In this document: positions 17,111-24,342 of the stretch, one piece after another
Numbering within the stretch: the stretch's first letter is position 1
Layout: each line of letters starts with the position of its first letter
Assembly: GCF_032678705.1 (NCBI RefSeq)
Contig: NZ_JAVTSS010000001.1
Location: 2,046,001-2,110,000 of the forward strand
Length of the DNA stretch: 64,000 nt
From: Pedobacter frigiditerrae
Lineage (GTDB): Bacteria > Bacteroidota > Bacteroidia > Sphingobacteriales > Sphingobacteriaceae
Direction: 5' to 3'
Program-made: the position numbers and the translations under genes
The notes under the pieces: generated by a model
Seen by the model: only the letters and a program-made list of their open reading frames with translations
What the model was told of the DNA's origin: nothing
Database searches by the model: none

Positions 17111-18271
17111 TTATTTACTAATTAGATCTCTGATTTTAACTGTTTTTAATACAATGCGATAGTTTCTACTTACCGTTTCATTAGATTCATAAAGGCAATA
17201 AATCTCGCCCTTCTTTCCTACAGCCAAATCTGAATAACCTGCAAAACCTGCGTCCAATATTTTTTTTACTGTCCAATTCTCACCATCATCGAAGCTAACT
17301 TTAGCTGTAAGGTTTTTACGTGGTATTTTAGGGTCGTTCTGGGTATCAGGATTAACAAAAAGTAAAGCTGTTTTACCATCAGTCCCTTGGTTTGGCAATT
17401 TAATTAAGCTGGCCATGCAAATGGGTTCATAAAGTTCTTCATCAAAAGTTGGCACTGTCCATTTTGTAGCACCATCTGCACTATAACTTATACCCCTTCT
17501 TCGAATATCAGTTTCATGCCTAATGTTTAACATCACTCTTCCATCATTTAATTGAACTGCTACCGTTTCACTTGGATTTTTAAAGTTTGGATTATTGATT
17601 GCAATGATATCTCCATTTTGCCATGTCTTACCTTGGTCATCACTATAAATGGTGGCAATGCTAGATGGACGATGACTTTTATGCGGTAAGAGTTTATCTG
17701 AATCTGCTAACCAAATAGGCACCAATAACCTTCCATTTTGCAATTGTATAGAATGCCCAGGACCAGGGGCTAATACTTTCCAGTTATAACTTGCTTTAAA
17801 TTTCTCAAAAGCATAAGTTATGTCGGTTGGCGGAGTCCATGTCTTACCATCGTCTGTAGATTTAATATAAAATGCCTCTGCATAACCACGTTGGTATAAC
17901 AAATGGATTGTACCATCACTACCTACAATTGGCGTGGCGTTACTAGTTGGCTCAATTCCCCTTCTTGGCGCTACAATTTGCTCTGCTGCCCAGGTTTTAC
18001 CACCATCAAAGCTTCTTTTTAACACGATATCCATTTCTGCCCAATCACTTGCACTTGCAATTCGACCTTCACAAAAAGCTAATAAAGTTCCTTTTTTAGA
18101 TACAACTAACGCGGGAATACGCATTGAAGCGTAGGCACTTCCCTTAGGTTCAAAAACGGTAACCGTGGTTGATTCACTACTATTTTGCATACGAACTTTG
18201 CATCCAGCAATGCTGATGAAAAACACAAAACAGATTAAATAATGGAGCGGCTTAAGCATTAGGGACTTCAT
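17111..18271 (-). CDS. Exo-alpha-sialidase lipoprotein (GH33, sialidase 3)
   Basis: A 386-aa BNR sialidase with a lipoprotein signal (FFISIAGCKV, Cys24), so membrane-anchored. Catalytic residues are visible: MRIP Arg51, acid/base Asp76 (SASDWAEMD), Glu235 (PSETV), Arg251 (VMLNIRH), Tyr346 (AGYSDL). Asp boxes: SFDGGKTW, STDDGKTW, SDDQGKTW, a degenerate SADGATKW, SFDDGENW. It stands alone: its own operator lies upstream and the next gene's operator lies just after its stop. Anchoring differs from neighbouring sialidase 2, suggesting work in a different compartment or on a different linkage. Confidence 0.93.
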   Translation of the reverse strand: MKSLMLKPLHYLICFVFFISIAGCKVRMQNSSESTTVTVFEPKGSAYASMRIPALVVSKKGTLLAFCEGRIASASDWAEMDIVLKRSFDGGKTWAAEQIVAPRRGIEPTSNATPIVGSDGTIHLLYQRGYAEAFYIKSTDDGKTWTPPTDITYAFEKFKASYNWKVLAPGPGHSIQLQNGRLLVPIWLADSDKLLPHKSHRPSSIATIYSDDQGKTWQNGDIIAINNPNFKNPSETVAVQLNDGRVMLNIRHETDIRRRGISYSADGATKWTVPTFDEELYEPICMASLIKLPNQGTDGKTALLFVNPDTQNDPKIPRKNLTAKVSFDDGENWTVKKILDAGFAGYSDLAVGKKGEIYCLYESNETVSRNYRIVLKTVKIRDLISK

Positions 18272-18313
18272 ACTGGTAAAATATTTGGTTTAAATTATTC
18301 CTACATAAACACA

Positions 18314-18328
18314 TTATGTACTACATAT
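18314..18328 (-). promoter_or_regulatory. Regulon operator TTATGTACTACATAT (sialidase 3 promoter)
   Basis: The core TATGT-ACT-ACATA is perfect, centred about 50 bp before the sialidase 3 start codon in the divergent region shared with sialidase 4. No perfect TAnnTTTG box was found on this side. Confidence 0.72.
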
Positions 18329-18385
18329 CAAATGTGTTGCTTTTTTTAATAACTTCCAAATTTTATCGTAAATATTACATAATTT

Positions 18386-18417
18386 TTATGTCCTACATAA
18401 CTATTTATTTATATTTG
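18386..18417 (+). promoter_or_regulatory. Regulon operator TTATGTCCTACATAA plus -7 box (sialidase 4 promoter)
   Basis: A perfect palindrome at 18386-18400 (apart from the central bases) is followed on the plus strand, after 9 bp, by a perfect TATATTTG box (18410-18417). The operator covers the space between the expected -33 and -7 elements, which fits repression by steric block. Confidence 0.75.
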
Positions 18418-18472
18418 ATATATGTACCAAGTATCTTCCAGCCCACCTAACAAGGGCATAATCTTTTCACAA

Positions 18473-19711
18473 ATGACAAAGCTATTTCTATGCCTTACCT
18501 ACGCATTGATCTTCATTTGCCACCCTTCATTTGCACAAGAAAAATCTGAAAAACCATTTATCAAACAAACACTTGTTTTTCCTTTTGCAGAAAAAAACAA
18601 ACCTAATTATAGAATTCCTGCCATAGTTAGCACAAGCAATGGCAACCTCTTAATTTTTGCAGAAAAGCGAAGGAAAAGCGTTGCAGATGTAGGTTATACA
18701 GACATCATTATGACTCGAAGTACAGACAATGGCGCAACTTGGGAAAAGGAAGTTTTATTATTTGGTGGCAATAACGAATCTCATGCTGATCCAACTACCC
18801 TTGTAGACCGAATAAACAAAAAAGTATATCTTTTCTTTTTGAGGGATAAAAAGCAATTCTACATGATGTATACGATGGATAATGGCAAAAGTTGGAGTAC
18901 GCCAAAATCTATTCACAATGAGGTAACAAAACCTGAATGGGATAGTTACAGTGGTTCTACTAATCGGGTAAGTTCACCTCCAGACTCTATTAGCAAAGCT
19001 GAGGACTGGAAGCAAAATTGGCAACAAAGTTATGGTATTGGCCCAGGCAATTCGGGCATCCGCTTAATTACAGGAAAAAGAAATGGAAGATTGCTTGTTC
19101 CTATAAGGCGAAAAAATGCTACCCACGTAGTTTATAGTGATGACAATGGCACATCGTGGCAGGTTGGCCCAGTTGCTGTAGAAAGAGCATCGGAAGCACA
19201 ATTAATAGAATTAGCCAATGGCGATGTCATGATAAACGCTAGAAATGGAAACACTACTGATAGCACCAATATTAAACGGATCGTTAACATCAGCCATGAT
19301 GGCGGTGATACCTGGGGCAAAAGTTACCTCGATAATAATTTGGAAGAAACTAGTTGTAATGCAGCCATCATTCGTTTATCATCCATGAAAGATGGAGGCC
19401 AAAATCGCCTGCTATTTTCCAATCCAAAAAACAATGTAAGAACCGCAAAACATCCTTATGGACGTATTAATATGTCGGTACGTTTAAGTTATGATGAAGG
19501 CAAAAGCTGGCCAATTAACAAGACAATCTATCCATATACTTCGTCTTATTCTTCACTGGTTGTACTAGATGATCAAACCATTGGGATTGTTTACGAGAGA
19601 GGAAAGGATGCAAAAACGCCTTACTATTGGGATGAATTATGGTTTGCACGCTTTAACATCGAATGGTTAACCGATAGTAAAGATTTTAGAAAGAAAAGTG
19701 ATACTAACTAG
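18473..19711 (+). CDS. Exo-alpha-sialidase (GH33) with Sec signal peptide (sialidase 4)
   Basis: A 412-aa sialidase from the chosen ATG, which begins the signal peptide MTKLFLCLTYALIF..SFAQ; the in-frame ATG 17 codons upstream adds a polar, unlikely leader and would start only 4 bp after the -7 box. Catalytic residues: YRIP Arg47, Asp72 (VADVGYTD), Glu241 (ASEAQL), Arg257 (MINARNG), Tyr359 (SSYSSL). Asp boxes STDNGATW, TMDNGKSW, SDDNGTSW, SHDGGDTW and SYDEGKSW are all clear. An insertion at about 150-190, rich in Ser, Trp and Gln, is not seen in its paralogues. It is the only plus-strand sialidase and is divergent from sialidase 3 with paired operators between them. Confidence 0.93.
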   Translation: MTKLFLCLTYALIFICHPSFAQEKSEKPFIKQTLVFPFAEKNKPNYRIPAIVSTSNGNLLIFAEKRRKSVADVGYTDIIMTRSTDNGATWEKEVLLFGGNNESHADPTTLVDRINKKVYLFFLRDKKQFYMMYTMDNGKSWSTPKSIHNEVTKPEWDSYSGSTNRVSSPPDSISKAEDWKQNWQQSYGIGPGNSGIRLITGKRNGRLLVPIRRKNATHVVYSDDNGTSWQVGPVAVERASEAQLIELANGDVMINARNGNTTDSTNIKRIVNISHDGGDTWGKSYLDNNLEETSCNAAIIRLSSMKDGGQNRLLFSNPKNNVRTAKHPYGRINMSVRLSYDEGKSWPINKTIYPYTSSYSSLVVLDDQTIGIVYERGKDAKTPYYWDELWFARFNIEWLTDSKDFRKKSDTN

Positions 19712-19729
19712 GTTCATAGGGTAGCTAAA

Positions 19730-19765
19730 AAGAAAAGGCAAGATCTAAAAATCTTGCCTTTTCTT
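19730..19765. terminator. Bidirectional Rho-independent terminator between convergent sialidases 4 and 5
   Basis: Arms AAGAAAAGGCAAGAT (19730-19744) and its exact complement (19751-19765) form a 15-bp stem with a 6-nt loop. It sits between converging genes and has A-rich and T-rich edges on both sides. Confidence 0.9.
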
Positions 19766-19786
19766 TACAATTACTTAAGTTTTATA

Positions 19787-21010
19787 TTAAGGTTCTACTG
19801 AACCATTTAAAATCCATGGTAAGTTAAATTTATGGAATTCTATAGAACGGTTACTCGTTGCCGAGCTAGCAGTGTTTTCATTGATTTCAATCAATGCACC
19901 AACCATATTATCAGCCGTTTTAGCCATACTTGAATAACCACCCTTTCCCTGATCAATAGCTTGTTGCTCTGTTAAGTTATCAAAAATCCTGCGACTTATT
20001 GGCCAACTGCTTCCTTCATTGTAACTAATCCTCACCCTCATTTTTCCTCTGGTTTCTGTACTGGCAGAATTGAGGAACATGATTCGGTTAGGGCTGTCTG
20101 TATACCTAAGTACGGAAGCCTGACAAGCTGGATCAAGCAGTTCATCATCAGCGGTCCAACTTGGGAAACTTGTAATTGTCCCATTAGAAATTCTTCTTCT
20201 TTTAGATAATTCCCATTGGCTACCTACGGCTCTGTCGTTACGAATTAGACCACCGTTTAGTTTTTCTAGCACTGTTCCCTCGCTGGTTCCAGATGGCAAG
20301 GTTTGATAAGCCCAAGTCTGTCCATGATCATCACTATAAATATTTCTGCCAATAGCAGGAATAATTAACCTACCTGTTGCTCCTGTTTTGTTCTTTTGCG
20401 CACCAACACCTGGCCCCATCGCGTCCCAAGTTTGTCCGGGTGGCAATAAGGTAGCAGTTAAATCTAATGGGGTTGACCAACTTGAACCATGGTTATCGCT
20501 GTATGAAGCGTATACTTTACGTTCTCCCCAACTGTCTATAGGTTGATAACCATCCGTTCCAGACTGATTATGTACATCATCATTCCATGACATAAATAGC
20601 CATACTCTACCATTTGATTGATCTACAACAGCCGTTGGGTTTCCCCAAGTACCCGGACCAACGCCAACTACTTCGCCCATGGCAGACCAAGTAGCACCAT
20701 TATCTGTTGATCTTTTGAAAACTACATTGATATTGCCATAATCCTTATTGTCCGACATTCGTCCTTCTGCAAAAGCTATCAATGTTCCATTAGTGGTCCT
20801 GATTAGGGATGGAATGCGAAAAGAATGGTACCCACCAGTACCACCATCAAAGATTTTTGCCTGTTCATGCACTTGTGTAGCAGCCAAAGCCTGAACCTGT
20901 GGTTCTTTGTCTAATAGCAAATTACTTTCTTGGAATTCTTGTTGTTTAGCACAGGCCATGAAAGTCAATAGTCCAAATCCAACAAAGCTTAGTTTAATTT
21001 TCTTGTTCAT
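19787..21010 (-). CDS. Exo-alpha-sialidase lipoprotein (GH33, sialidase 5)
   Basis: A 407-aa BNR sialidase with the lipobox LLTFMACAK (Cys20). Catalytic residues: FRIP Arg65, Asp90 (DNKDYGN), Glu in GTSEGTV, an Arg in GLIRNDRA and Tyr359 (GGYSSM). The Asp boxes are STDNGATW, SDNHGSSW, SDDHGQTW and SYNEGSSW. The region around the second Arg (LIRNDRAVG) departs from the MLNMR form of its paralogues and resembles actinobacterial-type sialidases. No operator palindrome lies directly upstream, so it may be read through from nanA or have its own promoter in the 150-bp gap, which holds a long hairpin. Confidence 0.92.
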   Translation of the reverse strand: MNKKIKLSFVGFGLLTFMACAKQQEFQESNLLLDKEPQVQALAATQVHEQAKIFDGGTGGYHSFRIPSLIRTTNGTLIAFAEGRMSDNKDYGNINVVFKRSTDNGATWSAMGEVVGVGPGTWGNPTAVVDQSNGRVWLFMSWNDDVHNQSGTDGYQPIDSWGERKVYASYSDNHGSSWSTPLDLTATLLPPGQTWDAMGPGVGAQKNKTGATGRLIIPAIGRNIYSDDHGQTWAYQTLPSGTSEGTVLEKLNGGLIRNDRAVGSQWELSKRRRISNGTITSFPSWTADDELLDPACQASVLRYTDSPNRIMFLNSASTETRGKMRVRISYNEGSSWPISRRIFDNLTEQQAIDQGKGGYSSMAKTADNMVGALIEINENTASSATSNRSIEFHKFNLPWILNGSVEP

Positions 21011-21108
21011 ACGATTATATTTGGGTTAGGTTAAAATTATTACCAAAATTTTGAACGTAGTGATACTTACTATTCCACTTCTTGCTGTAGCAAAGACAAT
21101 AGAATAAC

Positions 21109-21149
21109 ATCACGTAATACATAGCAAAACATGCTATATATTACGTGAT
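21109..21149. repeat. Long imperfect dyad/hairpin between nanA and sialidase 5
   Basis: 17-nt arms (21109-21125 and 21133-21149), complementary except for one C/T difference, enclose a 7-nt loop. The arms begin ATCACGTAATA. It follows the nanA stop on the minus strand. No T-tract follows, so it may attenuate rather than end transcription, or be a binding site or RNA stabiliser. Confidence 0.6.
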
Positions 21150-21163
21150 AGAATTGGCCTTTT

Positions 21164-22114
21164 TTAGTTGGCGATGGCTTGCTCCTGACTCACGATATTC
21201 GCAGGAGCATAAGTTTGAAGCAAATCGAAGAAACCAATTGACTTCAATTCACCATTTAGCTTGTTATAATCAGCATCAGATAATGGAACCAATGGCAATC
21301 TTGCATCGCCAAGATCAAAGCCTAGCATTTTCATGATTGCTCGTTGGGCGGCAATAGATGGATATTTAGCAAAACACAAGATAAAATCTACCACTTTTAA
21401 TTGTAGATCACGTGCTTTGTCAATTTCGTTCGCCTTAAATAATCTTATAATTTCTATGTAAACTGGTGCGGCGAAAGTGTAGGTGCTACCAATTGCTCCA
21501 ACAGCTCCTATAGCAAGTGCACTTAATAATAATTCATCAAAACCAGACAGTACTTCAAATTTACCTTCATTAAAATTTAAGCAAGCTTGAAGTTCATGAA
21601 GTGACGATGCTGTGTATTTTATTCCAGCCAAATTAGGAATACGTTCTTCACCTAGTCTCAAAAACTCTACCATATCCATTCCAACGCCAGTTAATGTAGG
21701 CATGTGATAATAGTAGAATGGCAAGTTTGGCGCTGCAGAAGCAATTTCTGCCATGCAGTTTACCAAATTTGAAACCGAAACAGGCTTAAAATAGAATGCG
21801 GCAACTGATGAAAATGCATCAGCACCAATTTTTTCTGCGTGAATTGCTAATTTTTTACACTCTGCTATTGACGTATGTCCAACATGTACTAAAATAAGAA
21901 TTCGCTTGTTCGCAGCCTTCACATATGCTTCTGCAATAGCCATACGCTCTTCAACAGTCATGTTCGGGCCTTCCCCATTGGTACCACATATATAGATTCC
22001 AGAAATTCCTTCCGATATTAATTTATCTACTAAAGAAGGAATGATTGAAAGATTTAAAGATCCATCTTTCTGATATGCAGCAAATGTTGCAGCTACTATG
22101 CCTGTTATTTTCAT
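21164..22114 (-). CDS. nanA: N-acetylneuraminate lyase (sialic acid aldolase)
   Basis: Cleaves N-acetylneuraminate to N-acetylmannosamine and pyruvate, the first cytosolic step of sialic-acid catabolism. The 316-aa TIM barrel shows the Bacteroidota/animal type of NAL: GTNGEGPNMT motif (44-53), catalytic Tyr136 in PFYYYHMP and Schiff-base Lys166 in LAGIKYT, both in the expected places, plus the LTGVGMDM region typical of sialic-acid lyases. No signal peptide. It has its own operator and -7 box 37 bp upstream and is divergent from the secreted esterase. It is distinct from the DapA-type enzyme at 6.7-7.6 kb. Confidence 0.93.
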   Translation of the reverse strand: MKITGIVAATFAAYQKDGSLNLSIIPSLVDKLISEGISGIYICGTNGEGPNMTVEERMAIAEAYVKAANKRILILVHVGHTSIAECKKLAIHAEKIGADAFSSVAAFYFKPVSVSNLVNCMAEIASAAPNLPFYYYHMPTLTGVGMDMVEFLRLGEERIPNLAGIKYTASSLHELQACLNFNEGKFEVLSGFDELLLSALAIGAVGAIGSTYTFAAPVYIEIIRLFKANEIDKARDLQLKVVDFILCFAKYPSIAAQRAIMKMLGFDLGDARLPLVPLSDADYNKLNGELKSIGFFDLLQTYAPANIVSQEQAIAN

Positions 22115-22136
22115 CTGTTATTTATAATTGATTACT

Positions 22137-22165
22137 CAAACATAAAATTAATATGTCATACATAA
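22137..22165 (-). promoter_or_regulatory. Regulon operator ATATGTCATACATAA plus -7 box (nanA promoter)
   Basis: Core TATGT-CAT-ACATA at 22152-22164. On the minus strand a perfect TATGTTTG box (22137-22144) follows after 6 bp. This is the first of three operators in the divergent nanA/esterase region. Confidence 0.75.
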
Positions 22166-22203
22166 AAACATTTTAATGATTTTTTTATATTAATTTTAAA
22201 TTC

Positions 22204-22218
22204 TTATGTAGAACATAA
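22204..22218. promoter_or_regulatory. Central regulon operator TTATGTAGAACATAA in the nanA/esterase region
   Basis: Perfect half sites TTATGT and ACATAA. Its centre is 53 bp from the nanA-side operator and 50 bp from the esterase-side operator, close to five helical turns each, so proteins on all three could face the same side of the DNA. Confidence 0.72.
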
Positions 22219-22253
22219 TTAAGATGCACTATTATTGCTAAATAATATACCTT

Positions 22254-22288
22254 ATATGTTGGACATAATTACAAATTATTTATTTTAG
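22254..22288 (+). promoter_or_regulatory. Regulon operator ATATGTTGGACATAA with near -7 box (esterase promoter)
   Basis: Core TATGT-TGG-ACATA (22255-22267). TATTTTAG (22281-22288), one base off TAnnTTTG, follows after 12 bp on the plus strand, 14 bp before the esterase start codon. Confidence 0.7.
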
Positions 22289-22302
22289 TAAAAAATATTA
22301 AC

Positions 22303-23214
22303 ATGAGAACAACCACTTTGATTACCTGTTTTTTAAGTATCTGTTTTGCAACCATATCAGCTAAAGCACAAACCATCGTCAATCTTTACACAGATATTCC
22401 AAACTCCATTAAGAATGATCTTGTCGAAAAAATAGATACCGTAAAGAAAACAAGGTTGAGCGGTGTAACCATTCCAACAATTACGGCATACCTGCCTGAT
22501 CCAAAAATTGCCAACGGAACTGCCGTATTGATTTGCCCTGGTGGTGGATATACTTATTTGGTTGTTAACATGGAAGGAAGGGATATCGCTTTAGAGTTAA
22601 ATAAAAAAGGTATTGCTGCTTTTGTATTAAAATATAGATTACCAAGTCCACAAATTATGGTAAATACAGAGATAGGTCCACTGCAAGACGCACAACAAGG
22701 GATGAAATTAATAAGAGAAAATGCTTCTAAGTGGAACATTAATCCAAATAAGGTTGGGATCATGGGATTTTCTGCAGGAGGTCATTTAGCGGCCACTGCT
22801 TCTGTTATGTTCGAAAGAAAATTAATTGAGAATAAGTTAAACACCAACCTACGGCCAGATTTTTCTGTATTGGTTTATCCGGTTATCAGTTTTACTGATA
22901 GCTTGGTACATGTTGGCTCTAAAACGAAATTAATTGGCGAAAAAGCATCTGCGGAAAAAGTAATTGCTTATTCTGCAGAACTTCAGGTCAAAGCCAGCTG
23001 TCCACCTGCATTTTTAGTGCATAGCAGTAACGACAAAGTAGTTCCTGTAGCAAATAGCATTAATTATTACCTGGCGCTTCAAAAATTAGGTATAAAGGCA
23101 GAATTACATATTTATCAAGCAGGCGGTCATGGCTATGGACTAAATAATCCTACCACCAAAGACAAATGGATAGAAAGTTGCTACAATTGGATGCTGACCA
23201 ATAAGTGGCTTTAA
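22303..23214 (+). CDS. Secreted alpha/beta-hydrolase, carbohydrate esterase-like
   Basis: A 303-aa alpha/beta-hydrolase with a signal peptide (MRTTTLITCFLSICFATISAKAQ). It has the HGG-like oxyanion motif CPGGGYTYL (about 74-82), the nucleophile elbow GFSAGGH (Ser about 158), Asp in HSSNDKVVP and His in GGHGYG, a full catalytic triad. This resembles the acetyl-xylan-esterase/BD-FAE-type enzymes common in Bacteroidota PULs. Behind a regulon operator and divergent from nanA, it most likely removes O-acetyl (or similar) groups from sialic acids or the glycan so that sialidases can act; that role is inferred. Confidence 0.85.
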   Translation: MRTTTLITCFLSICFATISAKAQTIVNLYTDIPNSIKNDLVEKIDTVKKTRLSGVTIPTITAYLPDPKIANGTAVLICPGGGYTYLVVNMEGRDIALELNKKGIAAFVLKYRLPSPQIMVNTEIGPLQDAQQGMKLIRENASKWNINPNKVGIMGFSAGGHLAATASVMFERKLIENKLNTNLRPDFSVLVYPVISFTDSLVHVGSKTKLIGEKASAEKVIAYSAELQVKASCPPAFLVHSSNDKVVPVANSINYYLALQKLGIKAELHIYQAGGHGYGLNNPTTKDKWIESCYNWMLTNKWL

Positions 23215-23260
23215 TATTCTTATTTGATTAATAAATACTTTGAGTGGTTCTTTTAAGCTT

Positions 23261-23360
23261 TACGAGCGTTAACGATGGAAGCGGCATCCTTTTTGGCTCT
23301 CATCCTGAGCGTAGTCGAAGGATAGCCAAAAAGATACAGCGTACAGCGTGTTAAAACGCC
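23261..23360. repeat. Bacteroidota-type intergenic hairpin repeat
   Basis: A structured non-coding element with a bulged outer stem, ATC(C)TTTTTGGCT at 23286-23298 pairing with AGCCAAAAAGAT at 23324-23335, and an inner ATCCT/AGGAT stem (23302-23306, 23319-23323). The core CATCCTGAGCGTAGTCGAAGG is a sequence I recognise from intergenic repeats in many Bacteroidota genomes. It lies between the convergent esterase and ROK genes and could also end transcription from both sides. Confidence 0.65.
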
Positions 23361-23426
23361 CAAGTATTTAATCAAGCTATTTAAGGCTAGATAAAACATC
23401 AAGCCGGAAAATTATCGTTATTTTAA

Positions 23427-24290
23427 TTAATTACAAAAACGAGCAACAGCACCTAAAATCATAGCTTGCTCACCTAAAAGAGATGGGCGAACAGGAATGC
23501 TATAACCCATGGCTTCTGCTAGGTATTTCCTTGTTTTGTCTAAAAAGTATTGTTCAGCTTTGATAATATTACCACCAATTACAACAGCCAATGGTCTTTT
23601 TTTAGTAATGAAGAAATATAAAAAAGAGGAAAGGTTTCTACTAAATTCCTCAAACAAAGTTTGAAAATGTGGTGAGTGATGATGATTATCTACCAAGTCT
23701 TTTACATCTTTAATTGCCACACCACTTAGTTCCTTAAATCTGCTAACAAACCATTTTGTTGAGATATAATCTTCTGCTATGCCACTAAGTAATGGCGTTT
23801 TCCAAAGGTTTGAATCTTGTGCCTTGCCTTTAACTGTATGTGCTGTACCTAGTCCCGTCCCCAATGTTAAGCCGATCGCATTATCAAACTCGCTTACACT
23901 TCCATTAAAAAGCTCACCCTGTAAAAAAGAAGCAGCATCGTTCATGAAATGGATATTTGATTTTTCAAAACCTAGCCTATTAGCCAAGAGTTCTTTAATA
24001 TCCTTACCATAAAGATCATCGTATTTGTTCATTCCCTTAATGTGGGAAATCCCATTTTTATAATCCATTGGGCCAGGCATGGCTAGGCTAATATATTGTG
24101 GTTTAAATGGAGAACTAGCCATAGAAGACTCTATTGTATTCGCCCATATATCGATAATTTCATCCGTTTTAGCGTTGGTGTTTAAATGATTCCTTTGCCA
24201 GGTTGAACTAAGCCCTTCCTTTTTAGCAATATCTACCAGTTGGGAAGTAATGTGTGAGCCGCCAATATCGACCCCTAATATTGTTTTCAT
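23427..24290 (-). CDS. ROK-family sugar kinase lacking the zinc-binding cysteine motif
   Basis: A 287-aa cytosolic ROK protein. The phosphate-binding GVDIGGSH (6-13) and the catalytic Asp in FMNDAAS (118) are present, as are the GTGLGTA loop and a C-terminal VIGGNI motif. The H-x..-CxCGxxGC zinc motif of most ROK kinases is absent, and at 287 aa it is shorter than the usual ~310-320. It is last in an operon with a sialidase-like gene and a sialate O-acetylesterase, and the context suggests it phosphorylates ManNAc, mannose or another sugar released by the lyase. The substrate cannot be fixed from sequence. Confidence 0.82.
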   Translation of the reverse strand: MKTILGVDIGGSHITSQLVDIAKKEGLSSTWQRNHLNTNAKTDEIIDIWANTIESSMASSPFKPQYISLAMPGPMDYKNGISHIKGMNKYDDLYGKDIKELLANRLGFEKSNIHFMNDAASFLQGELFNGSVSEFDNAIGLTLGTGLGTAHTVKGKAQDSNLWKTPLLSGIAEDYISTKWFVSRFKELSGVAIKDVKDLVDNHHHSPHFQTLFEEFSRNLSSFLYFFITKKRPLAVVIGGNIIKAEQYFLDKTRKYLAEAMGYSIPVRPSLLGEQAMILGAVARFCN

Positions 24291-24342
24291 TATTAAATTA
24301 TTATTTCAAAAACCATTAAGGCTTCATTGTTTACGTTACAGC

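Noticed and set aside
23427-24290. ROK protein as a transcriptional repressor
   Set aside because: There is no N-terminal helix-turn-helix; the protein starts directly with the ATP-binding DIGGS motif, so a kinase is favoured.
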